This document shows, piece after piece, positions 59,348 through 64,000 of a stretch of 64,000 nt of DNA. A program made the translations under genes and the position numbers. Position 1 is the stretch's first letter; each line of letters opens with the position of its first letter. The stretch is from Parabacteroides sp. PF5-6 (lineage in GTDB: Bacteria > Bacteroidota > Bacteroidia > Bacteroidales > Tannerellaceae): contig NZ_JAQFIN010000005.1 in assembly GCF_029504695.1 (NCBI RefSeq), forward strand, positions 62,001 to 126,000, read 5' to 3'. Under the pieces are notes generated by a model. The model was not told the DNA's origin, did not search any database, and saw nothing but the letters and a program-made list of their open reading frames with translations.

Positions 59348-60530
59348 TGTATGTTTCAAGGGCTTTCGCCAGCACCTTAAGTGCTTTGCCCAGTTCTTCT
59401 TTGTTCAGGACATAGGCGATGCGCACCTCGTCTTTGCCCAGGTCCGGGTGGGTATAAAAGCCCGAAGCCGGCGCCATCATCACGGTCTGCCCTTCGTATT
59501 CGAATTCGCTCAGGCACCAGGCGCAGAACTTATCGGCATCGTCGATCGGCAGGCGGGCTACGGTATAGAAGGCGCCCATCGGGATCGGCGAGTAGCAGCC
59601 CGGGATGCGGTTCAATCCGTCGACCAGGAAATTCCGGCGTTCGAGGTATTCATTATATACATTGAGCATATAGTCTTCGGGTGTATCCAACGAGGCCTCG
59701 GCGATGATCTGTCCGATCAATGGGGGACTCAGGCGGGCCTGGCACCATTTCATCACATTCTCCTTCACCTGTTGATTCTTGGTGATGATCGCCCCGATGC
59801 GGATTCCACATTCGCTATAGCGTTTGGACACGGAGTCGACCAATACCACATTATTCTCGATCCCTTCCAGGTGAAGCGCCGAGATATAAGGCGCGCCCGT
59901 ATAGCAGAACTCGCGGTACACCTCGTCGGAGAAAAGGAAGAGATCGTATTTCTTCACCAGATCGCGAATCTGTTCCATTTCTTTGCGGGTGTACAGGTAG
60001 CCGGTCGGGTTGTTCGGGTTACAAATCAGGATGGCTTTGGTGCGGGGTGTGATCAAGGCTTCGAACTTTTCGATCGGCGGCAGGGCAAACCCTTCTTCGA
60101 TGGAAGAAGGCACCGTTTTGATCACCGCTCCGGAAGAGATGGCGAAAGCCATATAGTTGGCGTAGGCAGGCTCGGGCACGATAATCTCATCGCCCGGATC
60201 GAGACAGGCCATAAACGAGAAAGAAACGGCTTCGGATCCGCCGGTGGTGATAATGATATCGTCCACACTCACTTGGATATTGAACTTATTGTAGTACTTG
60301 ACCAGTTTTTCGCGAAACGAACGGTTCCCTTCGCTGGGTGAATACTCCAACACTTTCCGGTCGACGGCTCGCATCGCCTCCATGGCGACTTCGGGAGTCG
60401 GAATATCCGGTTGTCCGATGTTCAGATGATATACTTTAAGACCTTTAGCCTTAGCCTGGTTAGCCAAGGGCACAAGTTTGCGGATCGGAGAAGCCGGCAT
60501 ATTGACTCCTCGTTGGGAAATATTGGGCAT
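59322..60530 (-). CDS. Fold-type I PLP aminotransferase (aspartate aminotransferase-like)
   Basis: The best start is ATG 60530 (MPNISQRGVNMPASPIRKLV), giving 402 residues; an in-frame ATG 48 bp upstream adds a poor sequence. PLP residues: K236 in DSVSKRYSECG, the NPNNPTG motif at 171-177, SDEVYREF, and YSPSEGNRSFRE near the N-terminus. It probably transfers amino groups between aspartate or a similar amino acid and 2-oxoglutarate; the exact substrate is uncertain. It is 62 bp after yitT and overlaps the permease gene. Confidence 0.88.
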   Translation of the reverse strand: MPNISQRGVNMPASPIRKLVPLANQAKAKGLKVYHLNIGQPDIPTPEVAMEAMRAVDRKVLEYSPSEGNRSFREKLVKYYNKFNIQVSVDDIIITTGGSEAVSFSFMACLDPGDEIIVPEPAYANYMAFAISSGAVIKTVPSSIEEGFALPPIEKFEALITPRTKAILICNPNNPTGYLYTRKEMEQIRDLVKKYDLFLFSDEVYREFCYTGAPYISALHLEGIENNVVLVDSVSKRYSECGIRIGAIITKNQQVKENVMKWCQARLSPPLIGQIIAEASLDTPEDYMLNVYNEYLERRNFLVDGLNRIPGCYSPIPMGAFYTVARLPIDDADKFCAWCLSEFEYEGQTVMMAPASGFYTHPDLGKDEVRIAYVLNKEELGKALKVLAKALETYNELRALHS

Positions 60531-60592
60531 GTTCTTGATTTTTGTCGCAAAAATAGTGTAAAAGGTGTTATAATGCAAGCGTAAGCCCGCCT

Positions 60593-61489
60593 TTATTTGC
60601 CCGGAGGTGGAGAGTCTTTGCTGGCGTGCATGGTGGAAACGAAGGCATGGGGATCGACTTTCTTGATTTCCTCTTTCAAGCGCGGCATATCTTTGCGCTC
60701 GGCGATGGTAAAAATGATCTCCCGCTCTTTGCCTTCGAACATACCCCGGCCGTGCAGGAACGTACCGCGCATATTCATCTTATTGACAATAATATCTTTG
60801 ACTTCTTCGGTCTTGGGCGTAACCACAAAGACCGCCCGGTTGGGGTTCTCCGTCTGGAACATCTCCACCACCTTGCCGTAGACGAAGATGGTAAACCAGG
60901 AATACAGAGGCACTTTCCAGTCGTTGAATGCCAAGAGCCCGAAGATCACGATCAACGAGTCGAGGATAATGATCAGGTTACTGACTTTCAGGTTCGAATT
61001 GGCGGCAATCACCCGCGCCAGTACATCGGTTCCGGCACTGGTACTCTGCGCTTTGAACACACAGGTCACACCCACGCCGAGGATGGCTCCACCGTAGAAG
61101 GCCGCGATGAAACTGTCGTTCTCCAACAACGGTTCGCCGAAAAGCAGCGAAAGCCCGTCGGTAAAGAAAGAGATCAGTAAAAAGGTTACGACTGTTTTCG
61201 GACCGGACGACAAACCCAGCTTTTTGATCGCCAGGATCAGAAGCGGCACGTTGAAGCACAATGCGGTGATACCCATCGGCAAGCCGTCGGGCATAAACTC
61301 GAACATGCCTTTGGTCACATGATGCAAAACGATAGAGATCCCGTAGACACCGCCCGGTACGATCTTGTAGGGCGCCAGGAAAAGGACATAACTCAAGGCT
61401 TGAAGGAAGGCTCCGACTACAATCAGCGAGTAATCACGCAGATAATTCTTCCAGGTAACGGTATTCGACAGAACAAGTTGCTGTTTCAT
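60593..61489 (-). CDS. YitT-family membrane protein
   Basis: A 298-residue protein with five to six membrane helices (DUF161; LIVVGAFLQALSYVLFLAPY, VPGGVYGISIVLHHVT) and a C-terminal DUF2179 domain (VVTPKTEEVKDIIVNKMNMR, GKEREIIFTIAERKDMPRL). The function of the family is unknown. It may be cotranscribed with the aminotransferase and permease genes downstream on the minus strand. Confidence 0.9.
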   Translation of the reverse strand: MKQQLVLSNTVTWKNYLRDYSLIVVGAFLQALSYVLFLAPYKIVPGGVYGISIVLHHVTKGMFEFMPDGLPMGITALCFNVPLLILAIKKLGLSSGPKTVVTFLLISFFTDGLSLLFGEPLLENDSFIAAFYGGAILGVGVTCVFKAQSTSAGTDVLARVIAANSNLKVSNLIIILDSLIVIFGLLAFNDWKVPLYSWFTIFVYGKVVEMFQTENPNRAVFVVTPKTEEVKDIIVNKMNMRGTFLHGRGMFEGKEREIIFTIAERKDMPRLKEEIKKVDPHAFVSTMHASKDSPPPGK

Positions 61490-61547
61490 GTCAGGTCTGT
61501 ATTTATGTGTTTGTGTTGTTTAGTTTCTAAGACGGAGCAAAGATATG

Positions 61548-61586
61548 GAAAAAAAAGAAGTTGTATCTAAAAACGATACAACTTCT
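61548..61586 (-). terminator. Terminator of the small exported-protein gene
   Basis: On the minus strand AAGAAGTTGTATC pairs with GATACAACTTCTT around CGTTTTTA-like loop bases and runs into eight T. Confidence 0.9.
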
Positions 61587-61593
61587 TACTCCT

Positions 61594-61947
61594 TCACTTC
61601 TCAGCCCGAAGGTAGGAGTTGTTGGTGACGTTCAACAGGGTAACGTATTTGCGATACTGATCTGTTGACAATACGTCGCGCATGAGTTTCAAGTTCCCAT
61701 AGACCGCATTCTCCTTTTTCCTTGTTGCCAATGTCCCGCGGAACCGGCTACTTTCCAATTGATTGTCGATAAAAGCTTCATTGATCAGGGATACCTGTGA
61801 AGCTTGATACGCATCCAATTCCAAATACTTACTTAATCGTTCCAGACTAACCACCATGGGTTTGGCACAAATCTCCGGCTTCTCCTGAGCATAACTCAGC
61901 GACGCGCACAGCGTCAATACCATAATAACTACAATTAAACGTTTCAT
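61594..61947 (-). CDS. Small exported protein of unknown function
   Basis: A 117-residue protein with a clear signal peptide (MKRLIVVIMVLTLCASLSYA, cut after residue 20). The mature part is helical with a SLERLSKYLELDAYQASQVS segment, a pattern I have seen in small periplasmic proteins of Bacteroidales; a Spy-like helical fold is possible but not shown. It is transcribed alone on the minus strand. The 336-bp gap upstream (61948-62283) has no gene and only the -7 box of the next gene. Confidence 0.75.
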   Translation of the reverse strand: MKRLIVVIMVLTLCASLSYAQEKPEICAKPMVVSLERLSKYLELDAYQASQVSLINEAFIDNQLESSRFRGTLATRKKENAVYGNLKLMRDVLSTDQYRKYVTLLNVTNNSYLRAEK

Positions 61948-62215
61948 AACTACAATCTTTTTTTTTACCTAAAACCTATTAACCAAAAACTAAACAATTC
62001 TTTTTACCTTAAAGACCAAGTTGCATAACCCTCTGTCTTGCTTTGTACTTCTTAGACTTAAAGGTGGTTAATAGTTTAATAGACAAGATGTAACAATCGA
62101 CGTTTCACCCCAATCAATCGGCAAAACCGGGGAATAGACCGACGAAAGGGATTCGGCGTGAGTCGCCGTTTTCAGAAAATTAACGCGAAAACGCGCGATG
62201 CCTTTGATAAATCTC

Positions 62216-62223
62216 TACCTTTG
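62216..62223 (+). promoter_or_regulatory. -7 box of the nitronate monooxygenase-like gene
   Basis: TACCTTTG, 61 bp before the start codon. The -33 box is not clear. Confidence 0.5.
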
Positions 62224-62283
62224 TGCCTGCAAACAGCGATGTTTGCTTTTAATTCTTTCTCTTAGTAATACTAATTCAGCATT

Positions 62284-63348
62284 ATGAATTCATTTTTTAT
62301 TGGTAAGTACGAAATTAAACTGCCTATTATCCAAGGGGGTATGGGCGTTGGTGTGTCTATGTCGGGCCTGGCTTCTGCTGTTGCAAACCAGGGTGGGGTA
62401 GGCGTTATCTCGGCTGCGGGAATCGGTTTGTTGTATCCGAAGCTCCGGGGTGATTATATGGAAAAATGCATCCTCGGCTTGAAAGAGGAATTGCGCAAGG
62501 CGCGCGAAAAGACCAAAGGAGTGATCGGTGTGAACATTATGGTTGCCCTTTCCAACTTCGCCGACCTGGCCCGTACGGCCATTGCGGAGAAGGCGGATGT
62601 TATTTTCGCCGGCGCCGGATTGCCGCTCGACCTGCCTTCGTTCCTGCAAAAGGATAGCAAGACGATGCTTGTTCCTATTGTTTCTTCTTCCCGTGCGGCA
62701 AAGATCATTTGCGATAAATGGAAGCAGAACTTTAATTACCTGCCCGACGCGATTGTCGTGGAAGGACCGAAAGCCGGTGGTCATTTAGGCTTTAAGAATA
62801 ATCAGATCGAGGACGAACATTTCTCGCTGGAAGAGATCATTCCCGGCGTATTGGAGATCGCCGGTCAGTACAAGGATGAAAAGAATATCCCTGTGATTGC
62901 TGCCGGTGGGATTACGACCGGTGAAGATATTGCCCGTTTCATGAAGATGGGCGTGTCAGGTGTGCAGATGGGCTCTGTCTTTGTGCCGACGCACGAGTGT
63001 GACGCTTCGACCGAATTTAAGAATGTCTATATCCATTCTTCCGAAGACGATATCCGCATCATCCAGAGTCCGGTCGGTATGCCCGGCCGCGCTTTCGACG
63101 GGGAGTTTATCCGGAGTGTCGCCGAAGGAAAAGAGAAACCCAAACGGTGTTCTTTCCATTGCATCAAAACGTGCGATTACGAGAAGAGCCCTTACTGCAT
63201 TATCAAAGCGCTTTATTATGCAGCCAAAGGCAAACTGGATAAAGGCTATGTTTTTGCCGGAAAGAATGCCTATCTAGCCGAAAAGATCAGCAGCGTAAAA
63301 GAAGTGATCGACAAATTACGGAACGAATATTCGCTTTCGTTGAAGTAA
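62284..63348 (+). CDS. Nitronate monooxygenase-family FMN enzyme
   Basis: A 354-residue FMN barrel. Landmarks: IIQGGMGVGVSMSGLASAVA at the N-terminus, GVNIMVALSN, VEGPKAGGHLGF (flavin/substrate His), PVIAAGGITTGEDIARFMKM and the phosphate-binding GVSGVQMGSVF. The family includes nitronate monooxygenases and FabK-type enoyl reductases. A cysteine-rich end (RCSFHCIKTCDYEKSPYC) is a feature of this subgroup. The real substrate is unknown; FabK activity cannot be excluded. It is transcribed alone and ends in a two-way hairpin. Confidence 0.85.
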   Translation: MNSFFIGKYEIKLPIIQGGMGVGVSMSGLASAVANQGGVGVISAAGIGLLYPKLRGDYMEKCILGLKEELRKAREKTKGVIGVNIMVALSNFADLARTAIAEKADVIFAGAGLPLDLPSFLQKDSKTMLVPIVSSSRAAKIICDKWKQNFNYLPDAIVVEGPKAGGHLGFKNNQIEDEHFSLEEIIPGVLEIAGQYKDEKNIPVIAAGGITTGEDIARFMKMGVSGVQMGSVFVPTHECDASTEFKNVYIHSSEDDIRIIQSPVGMPGRAFDGEFIRSVAEGKEKPKRCSFHCIKTCDYEKSPYCIIKALYYAAKGKLDKGYVFAGKNAYLAEKISSVKEVIDKLRNEYSLSLK

Positions 63349-63371
63349 GATCGCTCTTCAAAAAAATAGTT

Positions 63372-63417
63372 AAGCCACGGATGGCACGGATAACACCTGC
63401 CATTCGTGGCTTTTTTA
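63372..63417. terminator. Hairpin between convergent genes
   Basis: AAGCCACG...ATGGCA pairs with TGCCAT...CGTGGCTT, then six T on the plus strand. Part of the stem (CCACGGATGGCACGGAT) is the inverted form of the repeat near 32500 and 32589. Confidence 0.8.
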
Positions 63418-63419
63418 GT

Positions 63420-64000
63420 TTAAAGTATTTCTTTCATCCATTCGAACAAGTCGTCCAGGTTGTAGTCGCCGCTATGTCCCCGGTTCCAGGGGAGGGCGAA
63501 GTCAACGTTATAGCCGTTGTTGATCAGTTTGGTGTACAGATTGATCGAGATCTGGAAACCGGTGTCGCGGTCGATGGCCCCGTGGCGGATGTACCAGTTG
63601 GGCGTCGTCCGGCTGACGCCATCGCCGATAAACGACATGGGGTTCATTAGTCTTACCTTTTCTATCGTTGAAGGATCCGGCGTGGCGGAAGCATGGCCGG
63701 TTGCTTTTTGCAGGCTGAACGCGGTGAAGTTGACCGCATTTCCTGTTTCATCGCCAAAGACACTGTTTTCGGGCGAAGGACGATCGATCAATACCCCCGA
63801 CTGATCGAATGCCGGCGGCGTTTTCAATTGTCGTTTATTGAGGATATAGTTGAAATAGACCTCGAGATCGATATCCACGACAAACTCACCGGGCGAGCCG
63901 CGGAAGCCGGTATTCAATTTGACGCCTGTCTCCGGCGGGATTTCACATCCTTCATTGCGTGCTTTCTGTGCCGACCGGATCAGGAAAGATTTCATATACG
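63420..64000 (-). CDS. Subtype B tannase-like esterase, C-terminal part (5' end outside window)
   Basis: A minus-strand frame open to the window edge; about 193 residues are visible. It has the alpha/beta-hydrolase end of bacterial subtype B tannases: PNWYIRHGAIDRDTGFQISI (catalytic Asp in DRDT) and VDFALPWNRGHSGDYNLDDL (catalytic His in RGH). The nucleophile serine lies outside the window. Such enzymes cut ester bonds of gallate or other plant phenolics, often in the periplasm or at the surface. Related uncharacterised hydrolases are the alternative. Confidence 0.8.
   Translation of the reverse strand, partial: YMKSFLIRSAQKARNEGCEIPPETGVKLNTGFRGSPGEFVVDIDLEVYFNYILNKRQLKTPPAFDQSGVLIDRPSPENSVFGDETGNAVNFTAFSLQKATGHASATPDPSTIEKVRLMNPMSFIGDGVSRTTPNWYIRHGAIDRDTGFQISINLYTKLINNGYNVDFALPWNRGHSGDYNLDDLFEWMKEIL

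Overview
The window looks like a chromosomal segment of a Bacteroidales bacterium, most likely a Parabacteroides or a close relative. Three things support this. The -7 promoter boxes follow the Bacteroidetes TAnnTTTG pattern, often with a TTG or TTTG box 18-20 bp upstream. There is a SusC/SusD locus with an ECF sigma/FecR pair. A very large secreted surface protein ends in a domain I associate from memory with Parabacteroides (DUF6383-like). The species assignment is inference. Most of the sequence is ordinary core genome, but the gaps between genes are unusually rich in structured repeats.

Layout. 1-5.9 kb is the end of the large ribosomal operon (rplO 3' end, secY, map, infA, rpmJ, rpsM, rpsK, rpsD, rpoA, rplQ). 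5.9-8 kb holds a toxin-antitoxin pair whose toxin is out of frame with its start, and enolase. 8-21.2 kb is a carbohydrate/glycan region: an acetyltransferase-like membrane protein, a GH109-type enzyme, a SusC-like receptor with a signalling (STN) domain, an ECF sigma factor, a FecR anti-sigma factor, a second SusC without STN, and its SusD. 21.3-26.5 kb carries rpsF-rpsR-rplI, a cell-wall amidase, an MlaD-type protein and dnaA. 26.7-32.1 kb has a B12-dependent ribonucleotide reductase and a GH77 glucanotransferase. 32.1-34.2 kb is a gene-poor stack of repeat elements. 34.2-37.9 kb is the giant surface protein. 38-43 kb carries bactofilin, folB, an [FeFe] hydrogenase-like protein, MarC, and a small-protein/membrane-protein pair. 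tRNA-Asp lies at 43.1 kb and is followed by decayed mobile or accessory DNA. 44-47.3 kb has a putative regulator and a copper ATPase. 47.5-55 kb carries hisH-hisA-hisF-hisIE, ftsE, lysC, lysA and a glycosyltransferase. 55-61.9 kb is mostly on the minus strand: gntR-slipin-DUF4932, a LolC/E-type permease, an aminotransferase, YitT and a small exported protein. 62.3-64 kb has a nitronate-monooxygenase-like enzyme and the 3' part of a tannase-like esterase.

The strongest unexplained signal is a class of short intergenic arrays. At eleven places a short unit, usually palindromic, recurs with a pitch of exactly 22 bp (21 bp in one family). The unit sequence differs between loci while the pitch is kept. 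Starts are, for example, 8014/8036/8058/8080/8102, 14861/14883/14905/14927/14949, 22519/22541/22563/22585, and 57886/57908/57930/57952. Two families occur together at both 32.9-33.2 kb and 57.7-58.0 kb with a shared flanking tail. One array lies inside 50-bp terminal inverted repeats, like a MITE. Two palindromes share the central GATAATTATC but have different, still self-complementary arms, which suggests the fold or symmetry is kept rather than the sequence. The closest thing I know is the BrickBuilt MITEs of Porphyromonas gingivalis, which carry tandem 22-23-bp repeats. Whether these are the same kind of element is untested.
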